Shown here piece after piece: positions 47,489 to 57,573 of a DNA stretch of 64,000 nucleotides; position 1 is the stretch's first letter, and each line of letters opens with the position of its first letter. Source of the DNA: Gammaproteobacteria bacterium (lineage in GTDB: Bacteria; Pseudomonadota; Gammaproteobacteria; Pseudomonadales; Pseudohongiellaceae). Position numbers and translations under genes: made by a program. The notes beneath the pieces were generated by a model. It did not search any database, was not told the DNA's origin, and worked only from the letters and a program-made list of their open reading frames with translations. The stretch covers positions 80,190 through 144,189 of the forward strand of contig JAURWS010000060.1 of the NCBI GenBank assembly GCA_030654835.1. Reading direction: 5' to 3'.

Positions 47489-50131
47489 TCAGCGGTTCTG
47501 CAGCGCCCTTTCCAGTGCATCGGTGATGGAGCGACCCGATTGCAGGCTTTGCAGCAACGAGGGAATGTTGTCACTGATGTTGAGATTGAGATTGATGCGC
47601 TGGCCTTGGTTCATGTCTGGATTGGCTCCCTGCAGACGCACCGCGAGATTGAGATCTCCACTTGGCAGGTAGTTCACGTCTGCTTCCAGGCTGTCGTATT
47701 GATAGTTGCTCAGAGCCTGATTGACGAGATCGAGCGCTGCATTGCCGCTGCCGCCAGCATTTGCAGGCTGATAGCGGATGCTGCCCCCAGGCGCTTCCAC
47801 ATGCAGCGTTCCCTCTGCGACGGAGACAGTGCCGCCAGAGATGGTCACTGGCACATTCCCGCTGATGATGCCGCTGGCCTGCACGCCCTCATAGGCACCC
47901 ATGTCCAGCAGTGTGCTCAGATCGACGCGCTCCAGCACCATTGTGAAGGTGTTCTCCGCTGCCGCCCAGTTGTAAGCGACGCCCTCTGAGCGCAGTGCGC
48001 CATTGAAGATTGTGGCCTGCAGGTCGTGCAGGTCGAGCGTTGTCCTGCGGGTATCGACGCCGTAGTTGAAAGAGATGTTCTCGACCGGCAGGCCGGGGTT
48101 CACATTGGCTATGCGGCCCTGCAACGCCTGCTCGCTGACAAAGTCGCCTGAGTCCAGAAGCTCGCCGCTGATGTCTGTGGAGAAGTCGACCACAGCCGTA
48201 TTTATGTAGAAGCCGCTAAGCCTGTCGACATTGAGCTGGACGGGGCCGGACACCTGCATGCCCGTAGTGTCATTCATTCGCACGGCGATATCGGCACTTG
48301 CTGCAACACTTCCTGCAATGATATCCGCCTCAACCGGGATATCGAGAAACAGTTGCGCAAAGGTTTGTTGCCCGGGGCCGAATTGCAAACGTGGAATCTG
48401 CGCATGAATTTGCGCAGTGGTGGAGTTTAGGTCCACATTGCCCTCGACTGAGAGGATGTCGCGGTCGGCAATTAGGAGGCGCCCGTTGACACTGAGATTG
48501 TTGTTGCTGAGTTCCAGCCGGGCAGTGATTTCGGGTTTGCGAAACTGGAATGGGAGCTGGTCGCTCCCCAAAGATCTCGCATCAAGCTGAGCGCTGAGCT
48601 GTGGAGGCGTGTCGGATTGGAATGACCAGCGGCCCTGTAGATCGCTGGCCTTCACTGCGACGTATCCGCTGTCTGTACCCAAGCGTATCTCCGGAAGAAA
48701 AAGCTCTACGCCATTACTTTTCAGCGTGGCTTCACCGACCTCATCGGTGCTGATGGTCATCGATTCCTGTATCAACAGATTGGCTTGCCCAAGGCTAAAG
48801 TCAGGCCCGCTGATAAACGATGCACCGATGCGGGAACCCTGCTCCAGTGTGACGTCAATTGTAGTGTTGTCGAATGCGATTGCCATACTGCTGTTGGCGC
48901 TGATATCCGCAAGAGCAAAGTTCTCATAGGCGAGAGTGGGTAGGTTCAACGCAGAAGAAAGCTGGATGGAGCAGCGCAGCGGCAGGGAACATTCTCCCGA
49001 TGCCTGCGTGATGGCGAGCGTCGCGACATGCGTTGTCGAGCCGGTCTGCAACGTCGCCTGCACACTCTGGTCTGCCGTTTCGAAAGTCATGGAGGCGCTC
49101 TGTGATGCATAGGCTCCGGAAATGGTGAGCGCGTCGGTGGCATGCCATTGAATGGTTGTCTCGCTCCCGTTTGGTGGCGTTGGTACTGTGCCTTGAACAC
49201 TCGACCCCGCGAGCAGTGTCAGCGTCAAGGTGAGAGTCTGGTCGTCTGGCGGCAACGTTCGTCCTTGCGCAGATCCGGAAAAATACACTGACCCTTCAAG
49301 GTTGCTCAGTGTCTCGGGCAGTAATTGCAGGCGCCTGAGCAGGCGTCCTCCGGTCCCCAGTTGCAGCGTGCCAGTGCTGTCGGCTCGTATCTCCCCCGCG
49401 CTTTCGCTGACGGTAAATTCGCCGTCGAACACGCGCTCCTCATTGCTCTCGATGGTCAGGCTGCCTGTAATGGTTTGCGGGGGGAAGTGATGTGCCGCCA
49501 GTTGATCCTCGGGAATGAAATAGCTGGAGACAAATTCATCGTCATGCCAGTTGATCAACAGATCGAGGCTGAGGTCGTCATGACGGACTCTGGTAGCAAT
49601 CTCGCGTGTGTTGCGCGACACATTGATCGCGGCGTCCTTGATGTTGTCCGCTACCGAGAAGCGTTCGATGCTCAGCGTCCTCAGAGGGAGGGACTGCAAG
49701 GTCGCGAGCCATTGCGTCATGTCGATTGCAGTGCCTGCACCCGGTTCGGCACTGGTCTGTGTTTTGGGAAAATTGAGAGTCAAAGCTTCAATCTCTATTG
49801 TTTCTAACTGGCCTTTCAATAATTCCACAAGGCTGAAGGTGACAGTCAGGTTCTCCAAGGTGCTATCTCGTGTGGTACTGCTGACACCGTCGCCATCGAC
49901 GAAAGTAAAGTTGATGCTCTGTGCGCTGAGATTTTCGCGTCTGAATCGCAAGCCTTCTATTGAGCGTAATTCCACTCCGGCTGGCGCCAGGAATGGATTG
50001 GAGATGCGAACAAGCAGAGAGCCTGTAAAGAAAGACAGCAGGGCGCCGACAAGGAGACAGAGCGTGATGATGCCGACAATCAATCGGCTCAGTGTGCTCA
50101 GAGGTTTTTTGGAAATGCTCGGCGTGCTCAT
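47489..50131 (-). CDS. ydbH: YdbH family AsmA-like protein, inter-membrane lipid bridge
   Basis: The 880-residue protein has one N-terminal membrane helix (LIVGIITLCLLVGALLSFF) and a very long run of short beta strands with amphipathic alternation. This is the shape of the AsmA / TamB / YhdP / YdbH group, which forms a hydrophobic groove spanning the periplasm and moves glycerophospholipid to the outer membrane. The C-terminal part (LPSGDLNLAVRLQGANPDMNQG, split, then NLNISDNIPSLLQSL) matches the conserved YdbH end. It leads the ynbE-ydbL pair. Confidence 0.92.
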   Translation of the reverse strand: MSTPSISKKPLSTLSRLIVGIITLCLLVGALLSFFTGSLLVRISNPFLAPAGVELRSIEGLRFRRENLSAQSINFTFVDGDGVSSTTRDSTLENLTVTFSLVELLKGQLETIEIEALTLNFPKTQTSAEPGAGTAIDMTQWLATLQSLPLRTLSIERFSVADNIKDAAINVSRNTREIATRVRHDDLSLDLLINWHDDEFVSSYFIPEDQLAAHHFPPQTITGSLTIESNEERVFDGEFTVSESAGEIRADSTGTLQLGTGGRLLRRLQLLPETLSNLEGSVYFSGSAQGRTLPPDDQTLTLTLTLLAGSSVQGTVPTPPNGSETTIQWHATDALTISGAYASQSASMTFETADQSVQATLQTGSTTHVATLAITQASGECSLPLRCSIQLSSALNLPTLAYENFALADISANSSMAIAFDNTTIDVTLEQGSRIGASFISGPDFSLGQANLLIQESMTISTDEVGEATLKSNGVELFLPEIRLGTDSGYVAVKASDLQGRWSFQSDTPPQLSAQLDARSLGSDQLPFQFRKPEITARLELSNNNLSVNGRLLIADRDILSVEGNVDLNSTTAQIHAQIPRLQFGPGQQTFAQLFLDIPVEADIIAGSVAASADIAVRMNDTTGMQVSGPVQLNVDRLSGFYINTAVVDFSTDISGELLDSGDFVSEQALQGRIANVNPGLPVENISFNYGVDTRRTTLDLHDLQATIFNGALRSEGVAYNWAAAENTFTMVLERVDLSTLLDMGAYEGVQASGIISGNVPVTISGGTVSVAEGTLHVEAPGGSIRYQPANAGGSGNAALDLVNQALSNYQYDSLEADVNYLPSGDLNLAVRLQGANPDMNQGQRINLNLNISDNIPSLLQSLQSGRSITDALERALQNR

Positions 50132-50251
50132 GCGGTTTGGTGTCGGTATCCTGCTTTAGTGTTTGAATCAGTGTGCCACAGCGGTTTTTCCATTGACAGC
50201 GGGGGTGCCAAGGCTGGCGGGGGAGCGTCCCGGTCGCCCACAAAGTGCTTG

Positions 50252-50257
50252 TATAAT
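50252..50257 (+). promoter_or_regulatory. -10 box of a probable rnpB promoter
   Basis: A perfect TATAAT at 50252 lies about 30 bases before the predicted 5' end of the mature RNase P RNA. No clear -35 hexamer is seen 16-18 bases upstream. A short 5' leader would then be removed by processing. Confidence 0.5.
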
Positions 50258-50284
50258 GTGGTTGGCTGGCTTAATCTGCGCCCC

Positions 50285-50665
<381 letters not shown>

Positions 50666-50991
50666 TTTTTCCTCGTTTTATCCTCTCCAAAAATCATCAC
50701 ATCCCGCAAACTCTTAACAAACTACTTTAATAGTTTTGTTTAGCGTTTTGATATTGCTGTATTTCGTCTACAGCCTTCGTGGCCTTGCCTTCTCTTTTCC
50801 TCGTAACCTCCCGATTTATATACGCATTTTTGCGCTAGGCCGTCGTTAAAAACGGCAAATTCCCCTTGCGGATTGGAATTCGTATGTTAGAGTGTCGAAG
50901 AGTGGGAAAAGGTGGAAAATTCTGTAGAAAAGTGGGAAATTTAGAGTGAGCTGTCCCACAACAGACACGGTGAGCAACAGAGGGGCGACAG
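50666..50991 (+). promoter_or_regulatory. mraZ upstream region with MraZ-type operator repeats
   Basis: At 50903, 50913, 50923 and 50933 the sequence reads TGGGA, TGGAA, TGTAG and TGGGA. These are four copies of a TGGGN-like motif at exact 10-base spacing, so on one helix face. This is the operator pattern bound by MraZ, which represses the dcw cluster. The first and last copies are perfect. The rest of the 326-base region is AT-rich; I assign no promoter. A T-run at 50665 probably ends rnpB. Confidence 0.7.
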
Positions 50992-51447
50992 GTGTTCAGA
51001 GGCGTCAACACAATCAGTCTGGATTCGAAGGGGCGGCTAGCCATGCCGTCGCGCTATCGAGACCAATTGGTGAGTGAATTTGCCGGACGTCTGGTAGCCA
51101 CAATCGATCCCATGGCCAAGTGCCTCCTGCTGTACCCCATTGATGTGTGGGAGGAGATTCAGAAGAAGATTGAAGGGCTGTCGAGCTTCAATCCGGACAC
51201 CAGAAGGTTTCAGCGCATGATGATCGGTTATGCGACGGACCTGGAGCTGGATGGCAGTGGGCGAGTGTTGCTGCCTCAGGTGCTGCGCGCTCACGCGGAA
51301 TTGGACAAACAGGTCGCACTGGTTGGTCAGGGCAAGAAGCTTGAGCTTTGGAGTGAGGCGAACTGGGACGAGCAAAGGACGCTCTGGATGTCGCAGCAGA
51401 CTGTGGGGGGCGAGTTGCCGGCAGAGCTGCAGTCTCTCTCTCTGTAA
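50992..51447 (+). CDS. mraZ: Transcriptional regulator MraZ
   Basis: The 151-residue protein has two AbrB-like halves, each with a D-x-x-G-R motif: LDSKGRLAMPSRYRD and LDGSGRVLLPQVLR. MraZ forms rings and binds direct TGGG repeats in front of its own gene to repress the division and cell-wall cluster. Such repeats are present 50-90 bases upstream. The start is GTG at 50992, giving MFRGVNTISLD, which matches the family. It is the first gene of the dcw cluster. Confidence 0.97.
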   Translation: MFRGVNTISLDSKGRLAMPSRYRDQLVSEFAGRLVATIDPMAKCLLLYPIDVWEEIQKKIEGLSSFNPDTRRFQRMMIGYATDLELDGSGRVLLPQVLRAHAELDKQVALVGQGKKLELWSEANWDEQRTLWMSQQTVGGELPAELQSLSL

Positions 51448-51557
51448 AGAGCTGCTGGTTGACGGCTCCAAGTTGGCGACTCCAGCTCGGCCTGGCGATA
51501 CAAGACGCGACACACGCGTAAGCAATCCTCTGTTGGTAAACCCTGGTGGAAAAATCG

Positions 51558-52493
51558 ATGTCAGAACGACCGCAGCACGAGACGGTTCTGTTGGAAGCTG
51601 CAGTAGCCGCGTTGCTGGTGAACGATACCGGGTTTTATGTCGATGGCACATTCGGACGCGGTGGTCATTCGCGACGAATTTTGCAGGGGTTGCAGCCACA
51701 GGGCCGACTCCTGGCGATAGACAAAGACCCGGAGGCTATTCGGGTCGCGCGCGCCGAGCTGGGAGCTGATGCGCGGTTCGAGGTAGTGCAAGGATCGTTC
51801 TCCCGGCTGGCGGAGTTGGTGGCGGCGGCGGGATTGACGGGTAAGGTGAGTGGGGTTTTGCTGGATTTGGGGGTGTCCTCGCCGCAGCTGGACGAGGCGC
51901 AACGGGGCTTCAGTTTCAGTCAGGACGGGCCGTTGGATATGCGCATGAATCCGGAAGAGGGGCAGAGTGCCGCCCAATGGTTGGCGTTTGCATCCGAGCA
52001 GGAAATTGCCGACGTTATTTATCGCTACGGAGAGGAACGCTTCTCTCGTCGCATGGCGCGTGCGGTAGTCGAGCAGCGCAAGCTTCAGCCGATTGCCACG
52101 ACACTGCAACTCGCCGAGATTATCAAGCAGGCCAATCCTGCTTGGGAAAAGCACAAGCATCCGGCAACCCGGGCCTTCCAGGGAATTCGCATACACATCA
52201 ATCGCGAGCTCGAGGATCTGCAGAGTGTTCTGCAGCAAGCTCTCGATGTTTTGTGTGTAGGAGGGAGGCTGGTCGTCATCAGTTTTCACTCGCTGGAGGA
52301 CCGCATTGTGAAGCAGTTCATCAGCAAGCAGGCCAAGGGTGATGACTATCCTGCTGGAGTGCCGGTGCAATACGCGGATCTCAATCCGCGCCTGAAGAAG
52401 ATCGGCAAACCTGTAAAGGCGGATGACGAGGAGGTGAGTCTGAATCCTCGTTCACGCAGCGCCATCATGAGGGTGGCTGAGAAAATTTCCTGA
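51558..52493 (+). CDS. rsmH: 16S rRNA (cytosine-1402 N4)-methyltransferase RsmH
   Basis: RsmH (MraW) methylates N4 of C1402, the same nucleotide that RsmI in this window 2'-O-methylates. The 311-residue product has the SAM-binding [46 protein letters not shown], and the C-terminal [19 protein letters not shown] 51558 has GGTGGA 9 bases upstream; the in-frame GTG at 51546 is part of that site. It is the second gene of the dcw cluster. Confidence 0.97.
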   Translation: MSERPQHETVLLEAAVAALLVNDTGFYVDGTFGRGGHSRRILQGLQPQGRLLAIDKDPEAIRVARAELGADARFEVVQGSFSRLAELVAAAGLTGKVSGVLLDLGVSSPQLDEAQRGFSFSQDGPLDMRMNPEEGQSAAQWLAFASEQEIADVIYRYGEERFSRRMARAVVEQRKLQPIATTLQLAEIIKQANPAWEKHKHPATRAFQGIRIHINRELEDLQSVLQQALDVLCVGGRLVVISFHSLEDRIVKQFISKQAKGDDYPAGVPVQYADLNPRLKKIGKPVKADDEEVSLNPRSRSAIMRVAEKIS

Positions 52494-52542
52494 AAAATAT
52501 TTCGTAATTGAACGCATGCAACCAGATCACCAAGAAGATGCC

Positions 52543-52911
52543 ATGATCATGAGCACACAGACAGACAAGAAGAATGAGGGTCGTAGCGGCGTCAAGGTGC
52601 GCAAGGGTGAACAAGCAGTGTTCTCCTGGGCGGCAATATTCTCCGCGCGAACGCAATTCATCCTTCTTCTGCTCTTCATTCTTCTGGCAACCGGAGTCGC
52701 GGTTGTCTACACCACGTTCAAGAATCGCTACCTCCTCAACGAAGTCCAGCAGCTCAAGAATCAGCGCAATGAGCTGCAGGTTCAATGGGGGCAATTGTTG
52801 ATTGAGCAGAGCACGTTCAGTCTCGAAGCGCGGGTCGAACGCAAAGCCATCGACGAACTGCAGATGAAAGTGCCGGAGTTTGCCGAGATAGTCATGGTGC
52901 GCTATGAATGA
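52543..52911 (+). CDS. ftsL: Cell division protein FtsL
   Basis: A bitopic protein of about 122 residues with a cytoplasmic N-terminus, one membrane helix (FILLLLFILLATGVAVVYTT) and a periplasmic coiled coil (NEVQQLKNQRNELQVQWGQL). With FtsB and FtsQ it activates FtsWI for septal peptidoglycan synthesis. The stop overlaps the ftsI start by 8 bases. ATG 52543 has AAGAAGA upstream; ATG 52516 would add 9 residues and has no visible ribosome site. Confidence 0.88.
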   Translation: MIMSTQTDKKNEGRSGVKVRKGEQAVFSWAAIFSARTQFILLLLFILLATGVAVVYTTFKNRYLLNEVQQLKNQRNELQVQWGQLLIEQSTFSLEARVERKAIDELQMKVPEFAEIVMVRYE

Positions 52912-54643
52912 CAGAGATGCGGATTACAAGCCACTGACCTGGCGCCTTTACCTGATCTTTGCGGTCATGGTGCTATGCGTGGTCGCCGTGTTATGGAAGC
53001 TCACTACCCTGCATGTGCTGGATAAAGACTTTTTGCAGGGGCAGGGGGATGCGCGCACGATCCGTACCGAACCGTTGTCCGCTCATCGCGGCATTATCAC
53101 TGATCGCAATGGCGAACCGCTGGCGGTCAGCACTCCCGTGAAGTCCATCTGGGTGAACCCGAAGGAGTTGTCGCAGGAGCTGCGTGACATCGAGCTGCTG
53201 GCCGCTGAGTTGCAGTTGGAGCCGCAAACGCTGGCCACCAGCATCGCTGCGAATGCCGAGAAAGATTTCCTGTTTGTGAAGCGTCGCATGCCGCCGGCGG
53301 AAGCTGATCGCGTGTTGGCGCTGCGCATTCAGGGAGTTTATGCCCGCCAGGAATATCAGCGCTACTACCCGCAAGGCGAAATTGCGGCACACGTGGTGGG
53401 TTTCACGGACGTGGACGATCAGGGGCAGGAAGGGCTGGAACTCGCCTACGATACCTGGCTGCAGGGTGTTCCGGGGCGTCAGCAGGTTATGAAGGACCGT
53501 CGCGGGCGAGTCATCAAGGAGCTGGATACGATCCAGACCGCGCAGCCGGGCAAAGACGTCGAGTTGAGTCTCGACTTCCGCATTCAGAATCTTGCCTATA
53601 AAGAGCTGAAGGCGGAGACCGTGCTCAGAGGCGCCAGGTCAGCGTCGGTTGTGGTGATGGATGTGGCAACGGGGGAAGTGCTGGCAATGGCCAATCAACC
53701 CTCCTACAACCCGAACAATCGTGGCTCTATCACGGATTTTAGCGCCTTGCGCAATCGCGCCGTCACCGATCTGATCGAGCCGGGCTCTACTGCCAAGGCC
53801 TTCACCATCGCTGCTGCGCTCGAATCCGGCCTGTTCACTCCCGAAACGCTGGTCGACACCAATCCAGGACGGATTCGTATCGGCAGAGACTGGGTCACCG
53901 ACGCCACCACCAGAGACATCAACCACGGCATACTCACCGTGCAGGGCGTTATCACCAAGTCCAGCAACGTAGGAGCTTCCAAACTTGCGTTGGCAATCGG
54001 TCATGAACAGTTACGCAACATGCTAGTGAAGGTGGGATTTGGTGTGGACACGGGCACTGGTTTTCCAGGTGAGCGTGGCGGTGTGCTTCCCAATCATCGC
54101 ATCTGGCACGACATCGAAACTGCAACGTTGTCCTATGGCTACGGTTTCTCGGTATCCGCGCTGCAGTTGGCGCAGGCCTACACCACCATTGCGGACGGTG
54201 GTCTGCGCAAGCCGGTGTCGCTTCTCAAACTCAATTCACAACAACTGGACTCCATGTCGAAGGAGCAGGTAATCAGCGAGACCGTGGCTCATCAGGTCAT
54301 GGCTGCGCTGGAGACCGTCGTCGACAAGGAGCGCGGCGGTGGCGCCACAGCCGCCAATATCCCTTTTTACAGCGTCGCTGGCAAAACCGGAACTGCGCAC
54401 GTAGTGGGTGCATCTGGCTACGAGGATAGCGTTTATAACTCTCTGTTTGTGGGCTATGCCCCTGCCAGTGATCCCAAAGTGGTAATCGTCATTGTGATGA
54501 ACGAGCCCGGGGGCAGTGAGCATTACGGCAGTCAAGTGGCGGCGCCGCTATTCTCAAAAATAGCCGGTGGTGCGATGCGCATTCTCAACGTGCCGCCTGA
54601 CAAGATCAATGATTCGGAAGTTCTGAACCTGAGCGCTCTGTAA
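52904..54643 (+). CDS. ftsI: Septal peptidoglycan transpeptidase FtsI (penicillin-binding protein 3)
   Basis: The 579-residue class B PBP has an N-terminal membrane helix (LYLIFAVMVLCVVAVLWKL), the pedestal domain with RGIITDRNGEPLAVS, and a transpeptidase domain with a full active-site set: EPGSTAKAFT (SxxK serine), SSNVGASKLA (SxN) and AGKTGTAHVVG (KTG). It cross-links septal wall together with FtsW, encoded further on in the cluster. Beta-lactams such as aztreonam target this protein in relatives. Confidence 0.97.
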   Translation: MNDRDADYKPLTWRLYLIFAVMVLCVVAVLWKLTTLHVLDKDFLQGQGDARTIRTEPLSAHRGIITDRNGEPLAVSTPVKSIWVNPKELSQELRDIELLAAELQLEPQTLATSIAANAEKDFLFVKRRMPPAEADRVLALRIQGVYARQEYQRYYPQGEIAAHVVGFTDVDDQGQEGLELAYDTWLQGVPGRQQVMKDRRGRVIKELDTIQTAQPGKDVELSLDFRIQNLAYKELKAETVLRGARSASVVVMDVATGEVLAMANQPSYNPNNRGSITDFSALRNRAVTDLIEPGSTAKAFTIAAALESGLFTPETLVDTNPGRIRIGRDWVTDATTRDINHGILTVQGVITKSSNVGASKLALAIGHEQLRNMLVKVGFGVDTGTGFPGERGGVLPNHRIWHDIETATLSYGYGFSVSALQLAQAYTTIADGGLRKPVSLLKLNSQQLDSMSKEQVISETVAHQVMAALETVVDKERGGGATAANIPFYSVAGKTGTAHVVGASGYEDSVYNSLFVGYAPASDPKVVIVIVMNEPGGSEHYGSQVAAPLFSKIAGGAMRILNVPPDKINDSEVLNLSAL

Positions 54644-54656
54644 CGGTAGCGACACC

Positions 54657-56195
54657 ATGAATACAGCGGAAAGAATCGTGTACAAGACCTCACTTGAACA
54701 ATTGCTCAACGGCGTTGCAGACCTTAATCAGGATCTGCCGCCCGAGTTCGACGTTCAGGTCAGCGGTGTGCAACTGGACAGCCGACTGGTGAAGCCGGGC
54801 GATCTGTTCATGGCCTGTTTCGGTAAAAATCATGATGCTCGCGATTATATTGATCTGGCCATCGATCACGGTGCGGTGGCTATTGTCGCTCATGCTGGAG
54901 GCCCCTGGCGTGGTGTCACTGTACGGCGCGGTGTCATCGTGATGGCTGTCGACGATCTTTCTGCCAGAACCGGCGAGATTGCGGCGCGGTTTTACGATGA
55001 GCCCAGTGCCGCGATGACAATGATCGGCGTCACTGGCACCAACGGTAAGACCAGTTGCACCCAGTTCATCGCGCAGACGCTGACTGCCATGCAGCGCAAA
55101 TGCGGTGTCATCGGCACCATCGGTTATGGACTCTATGGCGATCTTCAGGAGTCAGGGTACACCACTCCTGATCCAGTATTCTTGCAGTCCGTGTTGGCGC
55201 AAATGCGTTCGCAGGGAGCTGATACGGTCGCGATGGAGGTGTCTTCTCAAGGCTTGCACCAGAATCGCGTGAATGGTGTGCGTTTCGATGTTGCCGTGTT
55301 CACCAATCTCACGCGCGATCATCTTGATTATCACGGCAGCATGGAAGAGTACGCAGAGACCAAGGCCCGTTTGTTCATGACCGAGAGTCTCAGCAGTGCG
55401 GTCGTGAACGTGGATGATCCCTATGCGTCTGCAATCCTGAATTGCATCGCCCCGACGGTGAAGACCTTGACCTTCAGTGTCACCAGCCCCCATGCCGATG
55501 TGCACGCCCTGCAGCTGGACTTGCTGCGGACCGGGTACAAGGCGCTGGTACGAACACCCTTCGGCGATGGCGCGATGTCCGGCCGTCTGCTGGGTCGTTT
55601 CAATTTCAGCAATCTGCTGGCTGTACTGACCACGCTGATCGCAACCGAATCCAATCGCAGTGACTTCAGGTTCGACACCTTGCTGGATCGACTCTCGCGC
55701 CTGGAGCCTGTAACCGGGCGCATGGAGATTGTCGGAGACAGCACCGACATTACGGCTGTGGTTGACTATGCCCATACACCTGACGCCTTGCGCAGTGCCC
55801 TCGTTGCGCTACGCGAACATTTCAGCGGCAGGATCTGGTGTGTGTTCGGCTGCGGTGGCAATCGCGACCAGGGCAAACGTCCCATGATGGCAGAGGCCGC
55901 CGAGCAGCATGCCGATCAGTTGATTGTCACCGATGACAATCCTCGTACCGAGTGTGCAGATGACATCATCAGGCAGATCCTGTTGGGTATCGAAGACAGC
56001 TCGCGATTGGTTGTGGAGCGCGATCGTGCCAAAGCCATCTCACTGGCCATCAGCAGCGCAGCACCCGGCGATGTTGTCCTGATTGCCGGCAAGGGCCACG
56101 AAAATTATCAAGACGTAAACGGCAAGAAAATGGTCTTCAGCGATGTCGCGCAGGCGCGTCTCGCATTGCAGGCCCGCACTCATTCCACTCAATAG
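54657..56195 (+). CDS. murE: UDP-N-acetylmuramyl-tripeptide synthetase MurE (meso-diaminopimelate-adding)
   Basis: The 512-residue Mur ligase has the ATP loop GVTGTNGKTSCTQF and the mid-domain TNLTRDHLDYHGSMEEYAE. The amino-acid specificity motif DNPR (in VTDDNPRTE) selects meso-diaminopimelate, so the wall should be the usual gram-negative mDAP type. It adds the third residue of the stem peptide. It lies 13 bases after ftsI, and murF begins 16 bases downstream. Confidence 0.97.
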   Translation: MNTAERIVYKTSLEQLLNGVADLNQDLPPEFDVQVSGVQLDSRLVKPGDLFMACFGKNHDARDYIDLAIDHGAVAIVAHAGGPWRGVTVRRGVIVMAVDDLSARTGEIAARFYDEPSAAMTMIGVTGTNGKTSCTQFIAQTLTAMQRKCGVIGTIGYGLYGDLQESGYTTPDPVFLQSVLAQMRSQGADTVAMEVSSQGLHQNRVNGVRFDVAVFTNLTRDHLDYHGSMEEYAETKARLFMTESLSSAVVNVDDPYASAILNCIAPTVKTLTFSVTSPHADVHALQLDLLRTGYKALVRTPFGDGAMSGRLLGRFNFSNLLAVLTTLIATESNRSDFRFDTLLDRLSRLEPVTGRMEIVGDSTDITAVVDYAHTPDALRSALVALREHFSGRIWCVFGCGGNRDQGKRPMMAEAAEQHADQLIVTDDNPRTECADDIIRQILLGIEDSSRLVVERDRAKAISLAISSAAPGDVVLIAGKGHENYQDVNGKKMVFSDVAQARLALQARTHSTQ

Positions 56196-56211
56196 GCGGA
56201 CAGGTAATCCT

Positions 56212-57573
56212 GTGATCAAGAGCATGACTCTCTCGGCACTGAACAACGTCATGAAAGGGCAGCCAAGTGGCCCCGACGTGAGCTTTCAGCGCGTGTCGAC
56301 AGACACCAGAACTCTGTGCGCGGGTGATTTGTACGTGGCTCTTGTCGGGGAGAGCTTCGATGGCAATGAGTTTACCAGGCAGGCATTTGAAAATGGGGCC
56401 TGCGGCGCTGTTGTGAATGAGATTGTCGAAGGCGGCAAGCCGCAGTTGAGGGTCGCAGACACCACGGTAGCGCTCGGCGAGATCGCCCGTCTGAATCGTC
56501 TGCAGTCGCAGGCGAGAGTCATCGCGGTGACGGGCAGTCAGGGCAAGACCACGGTAAAGGAAATGATCGGTTGCATTCTGGGTGTCAGTCATCCGGTGCT
56601 GATCACGAAAGCCAACTTCAATAATCATGTAGGCGTGCCTCTCACACTGCTGGAGCTCGATGCGACGCACGAGCGCGCAGTGATTGAGTTGGGAGCCAGT
56701 GGTCCTGGCGAGATTGCCTATACAGTGAAGATGGTTATGCCGCAGGTTGCCGTGATTACCAATGCCGCCGCGACGCATATCGAAGGTTTCGGTGACCTGC
56801 AGGGCGTCGTCAGCACCAAGGGCGAGATTATCGACGGTCTGCCTGTCGATGGCGTCGTCGTCCTGAACGCAGATGATGCCAACCTGCAAGTCTGGATAGA
56901 TCGTGCAGCGGGTCGCCGAGTGGTGACCTTTGGTATGAATCAGGCCACTGCGGACTGCTTTGCTACGGGGATACGCAGCTCTGCAGCGGCAGGCTCCGTT
57001 TTTACTCTGCATACACCTGCTGGATCGATCTCCGTCTCTCTTGCCCTGCTTGGTCTGCACAATGTTGTGAATGCCGCCGCCGCCGCCGCAACCAGCATGG
57101 CCGCAGGGTGCTCGCTGGAAGAGGTGAAGGCTGGACTGGAGCGCGTCAAGGCAGTGCCTGGTCGCATGAATATTCTTTCCGGCATTGGCGGCGCGGTGTT
57201 GATCGATGACAGCTACAACGCCAGCCCTTCATCTTTTCATGCAGCCATCGATGCGCTAGCCGCGCATGTCGGCCACAGAATTCTAGTGGTGGGAGATATG
57301 GCAGAGCTGGGCTCGCAGAGCGAAGCGGCACATACCGAGGTTGGAGAGTACGCACACGCGCAGGGGATCAACAGTCTCTGGTCGGTAGGCACTCTCAGCG
57401 CTCTGACATCGAAAAGTTTTGGTAGCGGTGGCAAGCATTTTGACAGCCAGAAAGCGCTCGTCGAGCAGGCACTCAATGTCTTCCGGCCCGGAATCGTCGC
57501 ACTTGTGAAAGGTTCGCGTAGCGCCGCGATGGACAAGGTCGTAGAACAATTGAAAAGTGGAGAGCCCTCATAA
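56212..57573 (+). CDS. murF: UDP-N-acetylmuramoyl-tripeptide-D-alanyl-D-alanine ligase MurF
   Basis: MurF adds D-Ala-D-Ala to complete the stem peptide. The 453-residue protein has [17 protein letters not shown], the ATP loop [25 protein letters not shown] and the C-terminal [23 protein letters not shown] at 56212 (with ACAGG upstream) or an ATG at 56224 can serve as start; the first gives the fuller N-terminus. The stop overlaps the mraY start by one base. Confidence 0.95.
   Translation: MIKSMTLSALNNVMKGQPSGPDVSFQRVSTDTRTLCAGDLYVALVGESFDGNEFTRQAFENGACGAVVNEIVEGGKPQLRVADTTVALGEIARLNRLQSQARVIAVTGSQGKTTVKEMIGCILGVSHPVLITKANFNNHVGVPLTLLELDATHERAVIELGASGPGEIAYTVKMVMPQVAVITNAAATHIEGFGDLQGVVSTKGEIIDGLPVDGVVVLNADDANLQVWIDRAAGRRVVTFGMNQATADCFATGIRSSAAAGSVFTLHTPAGSISVSLALLGLHNVVNAAAAAATSMAAGCSLEEVKAGLERVKAVPGRMNILSGIGGAVLIDDSYNASPSSFHAAIDALAAHVGHRILVVGDMAELGSQSEAAHTEVGEYAHAQGINSLWSVGTLSALTSKSFGSGGKHFDSQKALVEQALNVFRPGIVALVKGSRSAAMDKVVEQLKSGEPS

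Noticed and set aside
56137..57060. 307-codon frame opposite murF
   Set aside because: Antisense shadow within the coupled mur cluster; composition not protein-like.
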